From an uncultured Clostridia bacterium (GTDB lineage Bacteria; Bacillota; Clostridia; Christensenellales; Aristaeellaceae), in assembly GCA_934615145.1 (NCBI GenBank), contig CAKTTM010000061.1, positions 1-9,240 of the forward strand: a stretch of DNA of 9,240 bases. The letters run 5' to 3'. This document shows, in pieces, positions 1 through 6,012 of the stretch (the first letter of the stretch is position 1; each line of letters opens with the position of its first letter). A model generated the notes under the pieces. That model was not told the DNA's origin, did no database searches, and saw only the letters and a program-made list of their open reading frames with translations. A program made the translations under genes and the position numbers.

Positions 1-2
1 CA

Positions 3-377
3 AACGATGCACGCATCAGAGAAGGCAAAACAGTCCAGGCAAAAGGAAATGCCATCGAGAGGTTGGGAAAGAATGTTATCGGGTTTAGGGCATTCTTGAT
101 GAATGAGTCTGTTTTTCCATTCGTGTGCTTCGGATACGGATGTGACTTTGCGGAGGGTTCCTCAATACTTGATCGAGTAGTAACGATAAACATGTTTGGT
201 GAGCTCAACACAACATCACTCTCAAACGAAGGAGACCAGGGGAAGTTCAATCGAGGTAGTTTCTACTTTCGTGAACTGAAGTGGACCGTTCCGGAAATGG
301 CCCAGATAATGTATGATATAGCTGCGCGCAGCGTACACTATTACTTTTCAAAGTATAGAGAGGAAAGCTTTATCTAG
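3..377 (+). CDS. EcoRI-type type II restriction endonuclease, C-terminal part (5' truncated by window edge)
   Basis: The reading frame is open from the window edge (base 3) to TAG at 375-377, giving 124 residues; the true start lies upstream. The first 18 codons after the edge lead into GNAIER, which from memory of R.EcoRI corresponds to its residues 140-145, part of the DNA-recognition segment that reads the AATT core; MunI has the related GNAHER. Further matches are an FPFV strand after it (EcoRI FPYV), ILDR (EcoRI ILNR, where Arg200 contacts DNA) and a C-terminal helix with IMYDIAARS (EcoRI IMFDISTTS). The catalytic PD...ExK residues would lie in the missing N-terminal part. The protein would cut double-stranded DNA at a specific site, perhaps GAATTC or another AATT-centred site, but specificity cannot be read from this fragment. 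GC is about 45% against about 65% in the neighbouring genes, which suggests horizontal acquisition. No cognate DNA methyltransferase follows, so any partner must be upstream. Confidence 0.77.
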   Translation, partial: NDARIREGKTVQAKGNAIERLGKNVIGFRAFLMNESVFPFVCFGYGCDFAEGSSILDRVVTINMFGELNTTSLSNEGDQGKFNRGSFYFRELKWTVPEMAQIMYDIAARSVHYYFSKYREESFI

Positions 378-429
378 AGCATATTCCGGGTATCGCTTTT
401 CCTTGAGCCCCCTTCCGGCCCCCCCATCC

Positions 430-459
430 TTGACACAGCAAAGCCCCAACCCCTATAAT
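430..459 (+). promoter_or_regulatory. Strong SigA-type promoter of the prfC operon
   Basis: A perfect -35 TTGACA (430-435) and a perfect -10 TATAAT (454-459) are separated by 18 bp. Transcription would start near 466, leaving a 5' UTR of about 50 nt before prfC. It also marks the boundary between the low-GC restriction gene and the high-GC chromosome. Confidence 0.85.
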
Positions 460-468
460 TTCCCACAG

Positions 469-490
469 GCCGCCGCTTTGCGCAGGCGGC
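469..490 (+). promoter_or_regulatory. 5'-UTR hairpin of prfC mRNA
   Basis: GCCGCC (469-474) pairs with GGCGGC (485-490) across a 10-nt loop. With transcription starting near 466, the stem would sit at the very 5' end of the transcript. It could protect the mRNA from 5'-end-dependent decay or act as a small regulatory element. There is no U-tract, so it is not a terminator. The prfC Shine-Dalgarno AAGGGA (501-506) lies just downstream and is left single-stranded. Confidence 0.5.
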
Positions 491-516
491 ATATTGTTTG
501 AAGGGACTTGTGAAAG

Positions 517-2118
517 ATGACGACGCTGGAGCGGGAAGTAGGCCGCAGGAGGACATTCGCCATCATCAGCCATCCGGACGCCGGCAAGACCACGCTGACG
601 GAGAAGCTGTTGCTCTACGGCGGGGCCATACGGGAGGCCGGCAGCGTCAAGGCGCGCAAGTCGGCGCGCCATGCCACCAGCGACTGGATGGAGATCGAAA
701 AGCAGCGCGGCATCTCGGTGACCAGCTCTGCCATGCAGTTTAGCTTTGAGGGCTATCATATCAATATTCTGGACACCCCCGGCCACCAGGACTTCAGCGA
801 GGACACCTACCGGGTGCTGGTGGCGGCCGACAGCGCCGTCATGCTGTTGGACGCCAGCCGCGGCGTGGAGGAGCAGACCATCAAGCTGTTCAAGGTCTGC
901 AGGTTGCGGGGCATCCCGATCTTTACCTTTGTCAACAAGATGGACCGCGCCGCCAAGGATCCCTTTGCGCTGATGGAGGAGCTGGAGCAGGTGCTGGGCA
1001 TCCGCTCTTGCCCTGTCAACTGGCCCATCGGCGTGGACGGCGACTTTCAGGGCGTCTACCACCGCGACAGCAAGATGGTGGAGCTTTATTTCTCTGGCGA
1101 TCATGGCGCCACCAAGGCCAAGAAGACAGAGATCGGCATCGACGACCCGGCCATCGAGGGCGTGCTGGACCGGCATTACTTGAAGCGCCTGCGCGAGGAG
1201 GTTGACCTGCTGGATGTGGCGGGCGATGCCTTTGACCTAAAGGCCATCCGCGCGGGCGATCTGACGCCCATGTTCTTTGGCAGCGCCATCACCAACTTTG
1301 GCGTAGAGCCCTTCTTGCAGCGCTTTTTGGAGTATTCGCTGCCGCCCACGGGCAGGCAGAGCAACGAGGGCATGGTGGATCCGCTGGACGAGCGCTTCAG
1401 CGGCTTTGTCTTCAAGATACAGGCCAACATGAACCCCGCCCATCGCGACCGGCTGGCCTTCATGCGGGTGGTCAGCGGCACCTTCAGGCGCGACATGATG
1501 GTCTGGCATTCGGGCAGCAACAAGCAGGTGCAGATGAAGGCGCCCCAACAGTTCATGGCCGATGACCGCGAGATGGTGGAGGTGGCCTATCCGGGCGATA
1601 TCCTGGGCCTGTTCGATCCGGGGCTGTATTACCTGGGCGATACGCTCTGCGAGGGGCGCAAGCTGGTCTTTGAAAAGATACCTGTCTTTGCGCCTGAGCA
1701 CTTTGCCAGGGTGCGGCCCTTTGACTCCATGAAGCGCAAGCAGTTTATCAAGGGGGTCACCCAGCTGAGCCAAGAGGGCGCGATACAGACCTTCAAGCGC
1801 GACGAGATGGGCCCGGAGGAGCTGATCGTGGGCGTGGTGGGCGTGCTGCAGTTTGACGTGCTCACCTACCGGCTGCAAAGCGAGTACGGCGCGGAGCTGA
1901 AAATGGACACACTGCCTTACCGCTATGTGCGCTGGGTGATACAGACGCCAAAGCCTGTCGAGCAGCTGCTGCTGACAAGCTCTAGCGCCCGCGCGCGTGA
2001 CGCGCATGATAATGATGTGCTGCTGTTTGAGAATGAGTGGTCCATCCGCCTGGCGGGGGAGAAGAACCCCGGCCTTGAGCTGAGCGACATCGCGCCCCAG
2101 GAGGCGCTGGAGGACTAA
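517..2118 (+). CDS. prfC: Peptide chain release factor 3 (RF3), translational GTPase
   Basis: This cytoplasmic GTPase drives RF1/RF2 off the ribosome after peptide release. All G motifs are visible: G1 HPDAGKTT (residues 19-26), G2 region QRGISVTSS (63-71), G3 DTPGHQDF (86-93), G4 NKMD (140-143) and G5 SAI (256-258). HPDAGKTT and ISVTSS distinguish RF3 from EF-G and EF-Tu. Beta-barrel domain II and the RF3-specific C-terminal domain (for example the GVVGVLQFDVL segment) fill the rest. At 533 residues it is full length; E. coli RF3 has 529. The ATG start is supported by AAGGGA 10 nt upstream. It is the first gene after the promoter at 430-459, and its last codons carry the GGAGG ribosome-binding site of the next gene, whose GTG starts 4 nt after the stop. 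RF3 is patchily distributed in bacteria and dispensable where tested. The identification is secure. Confidence 0.97.
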   Translation: MTTLEREVGRRRTFAIISHPDAGKTTLTEKLLLYGGAIREAGSVKARKSARHATSDWMEIEKQRGISVTSSAMQFSFEGYHINILDTPGHQDFSEDTYRVLVAADSAVMLLDASRGVEEQTIKLFKVCRLRGIPIFTFVNKMDRAAKDPFALMEELEQVLGIRSCPVNWPIGVDGDFQGVYHRDSKMVELYFSGDHGATKAKKTEIGIDDPAIEGVLDRHYLKRLREEVDLLDVAGDAFDLKAIRAGDLTPMFFGSAITNFGVEPFLQRFLEYSLPPTGRQSNEGMVDPLDERFSGFVFKIQANMNPAHRDRLAFMRVVSGTFRRDMMVWHSGSNKQVQMKAPQQFMADDREMVEVAYPGDILGLFDPGLYYLGDTLCEGRKLVFEKIPVFAPEHFARVRPFDSMKRKQFIKGVTQLSQEGAIQTFKRDEMGPEELIVGVVGVLQFDVLTYRLQSEYGAELKMDTLPYRYVRWVIQTPKPVEQLLLTSSSARARDAHDNDVLLFENEWSIRLAGEKNPGLELSDIAPQEALED

Positions 2119-2122
2119 TTGA

Positions 2123-2935
2123 GTGCACCACATCATCGCGCCTGATCATCCGGTCTTTGACAGCGCGGCCTATCGGCGTGACGCGCTGCTGCTGGAGGTG
2201 CTGGATGCCATCATCCGGCCCAATGCCTTCCTGCTGCTCTCCGATGGGGAGCAGTTTGTCATTGCGCGCAACCGGCTGGATCTGTCCGCCTGGGTGTGGA
2301 CGCATGATGACTTAAGCCCCCAGGCGCTGGAGAGGCTCTGCGGCCTGCTGCACACGCATTTCGCGGGCCGGCAGGTGCACATCACCGCCAAGGAGCAGGC
2401 GGCGCAGATGATCGCCCAGTGGTTTGAGCGCCGGGGCTTTACCCGCCAGGCGGGCATGGGGCTGATCGGCTATCGGCTAGACGCGGTGCTTATGCCGCAG
2501 GATAGGGGCCCGGTGCGCCTGGCCCGCATGGATGAGCTGGATGAGCTTGCCGCCCTGCACCGGGACTTTCAGATGGCCTGCTTTAACGAAGTGCGCGAGC
2601 CCGACAGCCAGGGCATCATGCGGCAGCGAATCGAAAAGGGCAGCCTCCGGGTGCTGGAGCAGGAGGGCGAGATCGCGGCCTTTGTCGCCGCGGCGCCGCT
2701 GAAGCCAGGCCAGCATACGCGCGTGGGCATGGTCTATACCCGGCCGCAGATGCAGGGCCGCGGCTATGCCAAGTGGCTGACCGCCCAGGTCTGCCAGGAT
2801 GAGCTGACCCGCTGCCCCTTTGCCATCCTCTACGCCGACGCCGACAACCCGCGCAGCAATGCCGCCTACCAGCGCATTGGCTTTAGGCCCCTGGGCGTGG
2901 CGCGGGAGATCAGGCTCAGCCTGGCTGAGCGGTGA
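2123..2935 (+). CDS. GNAT-family N-acetyltransferase (two-domain)
   Basis: This 270-residue protein is predicted to move an acetyl group from acetyl-CoA to an amine; the acceptor is unknown. The C-terminal half (about residues 130-268) is a complete GNAT domain. Motif A is the strand VGMVYTRP followed by the acetyl-CoA pyrophosphate loop QGRGYA (211-216), and the later LYADADNP/N-AAYQRIGF segment is the usual motif B with its NxxxxxxYxxxGF pattern. The N-terminal 125 residues end in FERRGFTRQAGMG, which resembles the tail of a second, degenerate GNAT fold without the CoA loop. The GTG start is chosen because GGAGG (2109-2113), inside the end of prfC, lies 9 nt upstream. The gene is 4 nt from prfC and shares 4 bases with the next, so the three are almost certainly co-transcribed and probably translationally coupled. 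A substrate linked to translation is possible but is only an inference from position. Confidence 0.85.
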   Translation: MHHIIAPDHPVFDSAAYRRDALLLEVLDAIIRPNAFLLLSDGEQFVIARNRLDLSAWVWTHDDLSPQALERLCGLLHTHFAGRQVHITAKEQAAQMIAQWFERRGFTRQAGMGLIGYRLDAVLMPQDRGPVRLARMDELDELAALHRDFQMACFNEVREPDSQGIMRQRIEKGSLRVLEQEGEIAAFVAAAPLKPGQHTRVGMVYTRPQMQGRGYAKWLTAQVCQDELTRCPFAILYADADNPRSNAAYQRIGFRPLGVAREIRLSLAER

Positions 2936-3765
2936 GAGTGGACGGGCAAGCGCTGCTCAGGCTCCTCAAGCCCCCCGCGCTGTGGCAGCGCAGCGAGCCT
3001 GCCTTCTGGGCGGATGAGCATATCTCAAAAGGCATGCTGGCCGCCCACCTGGACCCTGAGCGGCAGGCCGCCAGCCGTAGGCATGATGAGATCGAGCGCT
3101 CGGCGCGGTGGCTTGCTGGGCAGCTGCCGGCGGGCGGCGCGGTGCTGGATTTGGGCTGTGGGCCGGGGCTCTATACCAGGCGGCTGAGCGCCCTGGGCTT
3201 TGAGATGACGGGCATGGATCTCTCGCCCCGCTCGATTGCCTATGCCGCTGGGCAGGATAGCCGCAGCCGCTACCTCTGCGCTGACTATCTGCAGATGGAT
3301 ATTGAGGCGGGCTTTGACGCGGCGCTGATAATCTACTGCGACTACGCGGCCCTGATACCAGGTGAGCGGCAGGCCCTGCTGCGCCGGGCGCACCGGGCGC
3401 TGAGGCCCGGCGGACTATTGATACTGGATGTCTTCACCCCCCGGCATGCTGAGCGCAGGCGGGAAGCGCGCGACTGGCAGCTGCATGCGCAGGGTGGCTT
3501 CTGGGATGCCGGGCCGCATCTATGCCTGCACGCCCGCCATGCCTTTGAACAGGGCCTGGTCTGGGCTGATCAGTATGTGATCGTAAGCGAGCAGGGCAGC
3601 CGCGACTACCTGATCTGGGACAGCGCCTATACCGTGGACAAGATGCGCGCCGAGGCCCTGCCCCAGGGCTTTGCCATCGAGGCGGTCTATGGCGATGCCT
3701 GCGGCCGGACGCCTGAAGCCGCGCCCGACACCCTCTGCTTCGTGCTGCGCAGGGGCATGTCATAA
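2932..3765 (+). CDS. Class I SAM-dependent methyltransferase, substrate unknown
   Basis: A 277-residue Rossmann-fold methyltransferase. Motif I is VLDLGCGPG (residues 71-79), the SAM-binding glycine loop. The acidic residue at the end of strand 2 is D96 (GMDLS), and CADYLQMD supplies the motif III acidic residue. Motif IV reads IIYCDYAAL, followed by LRPGGLLILDVF. Motif IV lacks NPPY/DPPY, which argues against a DNA adenine methylase or a PrmC-type release-factor glutamine methylase. The start is GTG at 2932, overlapping the upstream TGA as GTGA; a second in-frame GTG lies at 2938. No good Shine-Dalgarno is visible, so translation probably relies on coupling to the acetyltransferase gene. The stop is TAA at 3763-3765, and no convincing terminator precedes the next promoter 24 bp later. 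The substrate could be a small molecule, RNA or protein. Confidence 0.86.
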   Translation: MRVDGQALLRLLKPPALWQRSEPAFWADEHISKGMLAAHLDPERQAASRRHDEIERSARWLAGQLPAGGAVLDLGCGPGLYTRRLSALGFEMTGMDLSPRSIAYAAGQDSRSRYLCADYLQMDIEAGFDAALIIYCDYAALIPGERQALLRRAHRALRPGGLLILDVFTPRHAERRREARDWQLHAQGGFWDAGPHLCLHARHAFEQGLVWADQYVIVSEQGSRDYLIWDSAYTVDKMRAEALPQGFAIEAVYGDACGRTPEAAPDTLCFVLRRGMS

Positions 3766-3788
3766 ACGGAGCATTATGCATTCCAGCC

Positions 3789-3817
3789 TTGACATCATCC
3801 GTGGGCAGGCCTATAAT
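3789..3817 (+). promoter_or_regulatory. Perfect-consensus SigA promoter of the typA leader
   Basis: The -35 TTGACA (3789-3794) and -10 TATAAT (3812-3817) are separated by the optimal 17 bp. Transcription would start near 3823-3825, about 330 nt before typA. Such a strong promoter followed by a terminator fits a gene controlled after initiation. Confidence 0.88.
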
Positions 3818-3823
3818 GGCGCG

Positions 3824-3958
3824 GCACGGGCAAGGGCCCGGCAAACCAGACATCAGGAGAGCGATTTGACAGCCATCAGGGGAAGCATTCCGCCGCACTT
3901 CACACAGCGCGGCGAGCCGCCGGACAGCAGCCTGCCCGGCCTTTTCGCCACCCCTTAG
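3824..3958 (+). promoter_or_regulatory. typA leader RNA, 5' part with candidate antiterminator segments
   Basis: This is the transcribed leader before the terminator. A local hairpin CGGGC/GCCCG (3827-3831 with 3836-3840) lies near the 5' end. The segment CCUGCCCG (3931-3938), inside the leader ORF, can pair with 3989-3997, the left arm of the terminator, in eight base pairs with one bulged C. ACGGGC (3826-3831) could instead pair with GCCCGU (4031-4036), the right terminator arm. Both pairings exclude the terminator, as expected of antiterminators. Pairings were found by eye and their energies are not computed. I do not recognise a known riboswitch, T-box, 6S or SRP RNA motif here. Confidence 0.5.
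3866..3958 (+). CDS. Putative proline-rich leader peptide upstream of typA (30 aa)
   Basis: A TTG-start ORF with AGGAGA (3855-3860) 5 nt upstream runs 30 codons to TAG at 3956-3958. It lies entirely between the promoter and the terminator of the typA leader. The peptide has two Pro-Pro pairs (residues 9-10 and 18-19, all CCG codons), Pro24, and Pro30 as the last residue before the stop. Pro-Pro pairs slow elongation, and a terminal proline before the stop is the feature that stalls release in TnaC. The TAG abuts a GC-rich hairpin, and codons 22-24 form part of the candidate antiterminator. The likely role is sensing ribosome speed or termination, not making a functional protein. The frame stays open upstream to 3671, so chance cannot be excluded; the ribosome-binding site and position are the main support. 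Confidence 0.5.
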   Translation: MTAIRGSIPPHFTQRGEPPDSSLPGLFATP

Positions 3959-3979
3959 CGGCGGGTTCATCACCGCCGC
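3958..3979 (+). promoter_or_regulatory. GC-rich hairpin at the leader stop codon
   Basis: GCGGCGG (3958-3964) pairs perfectly with CCGCCGC (3973-3979) around an 8-nt loop. The first base of the stem is the last base of the leader TAG codon, so a ribosome terminating there would hold this stem open. CCGCCGC also occurs at 3890-3896 and could compete for the same GCGGCGG arm, giving an alternative fold. No U-tract follows. Confidence 0.5.
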
Positions 3980-3983
3980 GCGG

Positions 3984-4041
3984 AAAGACGGGCCAGGGAG
4001 CGATCCCGGCGGGCAATCAGCCCGCAAGCGGCCCGTCTTTT
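3984..4041 (+). terminator. Three-way-junction intrinsic terminator / attenuator before typA
   Basis: An outer stem of 11 perfect pairs joins AAAGACGGGCC (3984-3994) to GGCCCGTCTTT (4030-4040) and runs into TTTTATT. Inside it sit two more hairpins: GGGA-GCGA-TCCC (3996-4007, a GNRA-type loop) and GCGGGC-AATCA-GCCCGC (4009-4025). The outer stem with the T-run is a typical intrinsic terminator; the branched interior is unusual. It lies between a very strong promoter and typA, and I see no second promoter after it. typA expression therefore probably requires read-through, which makes this an attenuator. It could otherwise be the 3' end of a stand-alone small RNA of about 215 nt. Confidence 0.75.
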
Positions 4042-4082
4042 ATTGTGCCCTTATGACGAAAACTGGAGCCACAAGCGCACAG

Positions 4083-4103
4083 GAGGTCACAATCTGTGAC
4101 CTC
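4083..4103. promoter_or_regulatory. 9-bp perfect inverted repeat covering a Shine-Dalgarno sequence
   Basis: GAGGTCACA (4083-4091) and TGTGACCTC (4095-4103) form a perfect dyad around ATC. The left arm contains most of AGGAGGT (4081-4087), the best Shine-Dalgarno in this leader, and the right arm contains a GTG. As RNA, the hairpin would hide both the ribosome-binding site and the start of the mini-ORF at 4096. As DNA, it could be an operator for a dimeric regulator. The arms are in the opposite orientation to the TGTGA-N6-TCACA arrangement of CRP sites. Confidence 0.55.
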
Positions 4104-4125
4104 AAAACGACATCAAGTGCAATGA
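4096..4125 (+). CDS. Possible second leader mini-ORF upstream of typA (9 aa)
   Basis: GTG at 4096 follows a perfect AGGAGG (4081-4086) with a 9-nt spacer and opens a frame encoding MTSKRHQVQ, ending at TGA 4123-4125. Both the Shine-Dalgarno and the GTG lie inside the inverted repeat. Two other short frames overlap the region: ATG 4053 to TGA 4145 (30 aa, no Shine-Dalgarno) and ATG 4133 to TGA 4156, encoding MEKVKNK, whose stop overlaps the typA start as ATGA. An AGGAGG unrelated to typA itself is the main reason to list it. Very short ORFs occur often by chance. Confidence 0.3.
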   Translation: MTSKRHQVQ

Positions 4126-4152
4126 CACCATCATGGAGAAAGTGAAGAACAA

Positions 4153-5979
4153 ATGATACGCTCAGACATCCGCAACATCGCCATCATCGCCCACGTCGAT
4201 CATGGCAAGACCACCCTCGTGGACCAGATGCTCAGGCAGGGCGGCGTGTTCCGCCAGAATCAGCAGGTGATGGACCGCGTCATGGACTCCAATGATTTGG
4301 AGCGCGAGCGGGGCATCACGATCCTGGCCAAAAACACCGCCGTGCACTATCAGGATATGAAGATCAATATCGTCGACACCCCCGGCCACGCCGACTTTTC
4401 AGGCGAGGTGGAGCGCGTGCTCAAGATGGTGGACGGCGTGCTGCTGCTGGTGGACAGCTTTGAGGGCCCGATGCCCCAGACGCGCTTTGTGCTTAAAAAG
4501 GCGCTGGATCTCAAGCTGCCGGTGCTGATGGTCATCAACAAGGTGGACAGGCCAGACGCCCGCTGCGACGAGGTGGTGGAGGAGCTGCTCGACCTGCTGA
4601 TCGACCTGGAGGCGGGGCCGGAGACCCTGGATAGGCCCATCCTCTATGCATCGGCCAGGCAGGGCACGGCGACGCTGGACATGGCGCAGCCGGGCAAGGA
4701 CCTGACCCCGCTGTTTGACGCCATCATCACCCACATCCCGGCGCCCGAGGGCGACCCGGAGGCACCCGCGCAGGTGCTGATCTCCACCATCGACTACAAT
4801 GAGTATGTGGGCCGCATCGGCGTGGGGCGCATCACGCGCGGGACATTGAAGGCCGGCATGATGGCGGTGCGCTGCAATTTTCTGAGCGAGCAAGTGTCCA
4901 CGCCCTTTCGGATGACGGAGCTGAGCACCTTCATGGGCATACAGCGCACGCCGGCCGACGAGGTCAGCATCGGCGACATCGTGGCGCTTTCGGGCCTGCC
5001 GGACCTGTCCATCGGCGACACGGTCTGCGACCCGGCGCACCCGGAGCCGCTGCACTTTGTGGCCATTGGCGAGCCCACGGTGTCGATGACCTTCTCCGTC
5101 AATGACAGCCCTTTTGCTGGCCGCGAGGGCACTTATGTGACCAGCCGCCACCTGCGCGCCCGGCTCTACCGCGAGATCGAGACCGATGTCAGCCTGAGGG
5201 TCAACGACGGCGAGACGCCCGACCAGTTCGAGGTCTGCGGCCGCGGCGAGCTGCACCTGTCGATATTGATCGAGAACATGCGCCGCCAGGGCTACGAGTT
5301 CCAGGTGTCGCGGCCGCAGGTGCTCTACCACTATGAGAATGGCAAGCGCCTGGAGCCCATCGAGCGGCTGCATGTGGATGTGCCCCAGGCCTACGCGGGC
5401 GCGGTGATCGAAAAGATAGGCCGCAGGCGCGGCACGCTGGAATCCATGGCAGGGCTTGACCGCGTGCGCATGGAGTTCCTGGTGCCCAGCCGGGGCCTGT
5501 TTGGCTACCGCAGCGAGTTTCTGACCGATACCCGGGGCGAGGGCATCATGGGCGCCAACTTCCAGGGCTATGATGACTACCGGGGCGAGATCCCCCACCG
5601 CAATGTGGGCTCCCTGGTCTGCTTTGAGACGGGCGACAGCACGCAGTACGGCCTCTTTGGCGTGCAGGACAGGGGCACACTGTTCATCGGCGCGCAGACG
5701 CCGGTATATGCCGGCATGATCTGCGGGCAAAGCAATCGGCCCGGTGACATCGTGGTCAATGTGTGCAAGACCAAGCATGTCACCAATATCCGCAACGCCG
5801 GCGGCGCGGAGGACAGCCTGCGCCTGGTCAGCGTGCATAGCCCGACGCTGGAGGAGAGCCTGGAGTTCATCGACGATGATGAGCTGCTGGAGGTGACGCC
5901 CAAGTCCCTGCGCATGCGCAAGCGGATGCTGGACCACAACATGCGCATGCGCGCACAGGGCAAAAAAAAGGCTGAATAA
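4153..5979 (+). CDS. typA: Ribosome-associated translational GTPase TypA/BipA
   Basis: TypA/BipA binds the 70S ribosome at the EF-G site and supports 50S assembly and growth under stress such as cold. The G motifs are G1 AHVDHGKTT (residues 13-21), G2 region RERGITI (51-57), G3 DTPGHADF (75-82), G4 NKVD (129-132) and G5 SAR (167-169). A beta-barrel domain II, two EF-G-like alpha/beta domains (the [20 protein letters not shown] segment marks one) and the TypA-specific C-terminal domain follow, ending with the conserved [20 protein letters not shown] stretch and a basic tail. The length of 608 is standard; E. coli has 607. The ATG at 4153 begins MIRSDIRN, as expected for the family. Its Shine-Dalgarno is weak: GGAG at 4135-4138 is 14 nt away, with GAAG at 4144-4147 closer. 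This contrasts with the perfect AGGAGG of the upstream mini-ORF. The RclA-like gene follows after 33 nt. Confidence 0.98.
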   Translation: MIRSDIRNIAIIAHVDHGKTTLVDQMLRQGGVFRQNQQVMDRVMDSNDLERERGITILAKNTAVHYQDMKINIVDTPGHADFSGEVERVLKMVDGVLLLVDSFEGPMPQTRFVLKKALDLKLPVLMVINKVDRPDARCDEVVEELLDLLIDLEAGPETLDRPILYASARQGTATLDMAQPGKDLTPLFDAIITHIPAPEGDPEAPAQVLISTIDYNEYVGRIGVGRITRGTLKAGMMAVRCNFLSEQVSTPFRMTELSTFMGIQRTPADEVSIGDIVALSGLPDLSIGDTVCDPAHPEPLHFVAIGEPTVSMTFSVNDSPFAGREGTYVTSRHLRARLYREIETDVSLRVNDGETPDQFEVCGRGELHLSILIENMRRQGYEFQVSRPQVLYHYENGKRLEPIERLHVDVPQAYAGAVIEKIGRRRGTLESMAGLDRVRMEFLVPSRGLFGYRSEFLTDTRGEGIMGANFQGYDDYRGEIPHRNVGSLVCFETGDSTQYGLFGVQDRGTLFIGAQTPVYAGMICGQSNRPGDIVVNVCKTKHVTNIRNAGGAEDSLRLVSVHSPTLEESLEFIDDDELLEVTPKSLRMRKRMLDHNMRMRAQGKKKAE

Positions 5980-6012
5980 TGGAAGGCCGAATAACAAAAA
6001 GGGGGACAGGGC

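Noticed and set aside
370..1176. A 268-codon minus-strand frame at the start of prfC
   Set aside because: It runs across the prfC promoter and GTPase domain in antisense; no motif and no ribosome-binding support.
1237..2136. A 299-codon minus-strand frame opposite prfC
   Set aside because: Antisense to the confirmed prfC frame, with no recognisable motif and the same shadow-type composition.
2932..3765. PrmC-type release-factor methyltransferase
   Set aside because: Proximity to prfC suggested it, but motif IV is IIYCDY and not NPPY, and the PrmC N-terminal helical domain is not apparent.
3671..3865. An upstream extension of the leader ORF frame to an ATG at 3671
   Set aside because: This part lies inside the methyltransferase gene and upstream of the promoter, so the transcript from 3823 could not encode it; only the TTG at 3866 has a ribosome-binding site on that transcript.
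3823..4046. 6S RNA, tmRNA, SRP RNA or RNase P RNA in the typA leader
   Set aside because: I looked for the conserved signatures (SRP GNAR tetraloop domain, tmRNA tRNA-like ends, RNase P core, one long rod with a central bubble) and found none; the leader-ORF and terminator layout fits attenuation better.
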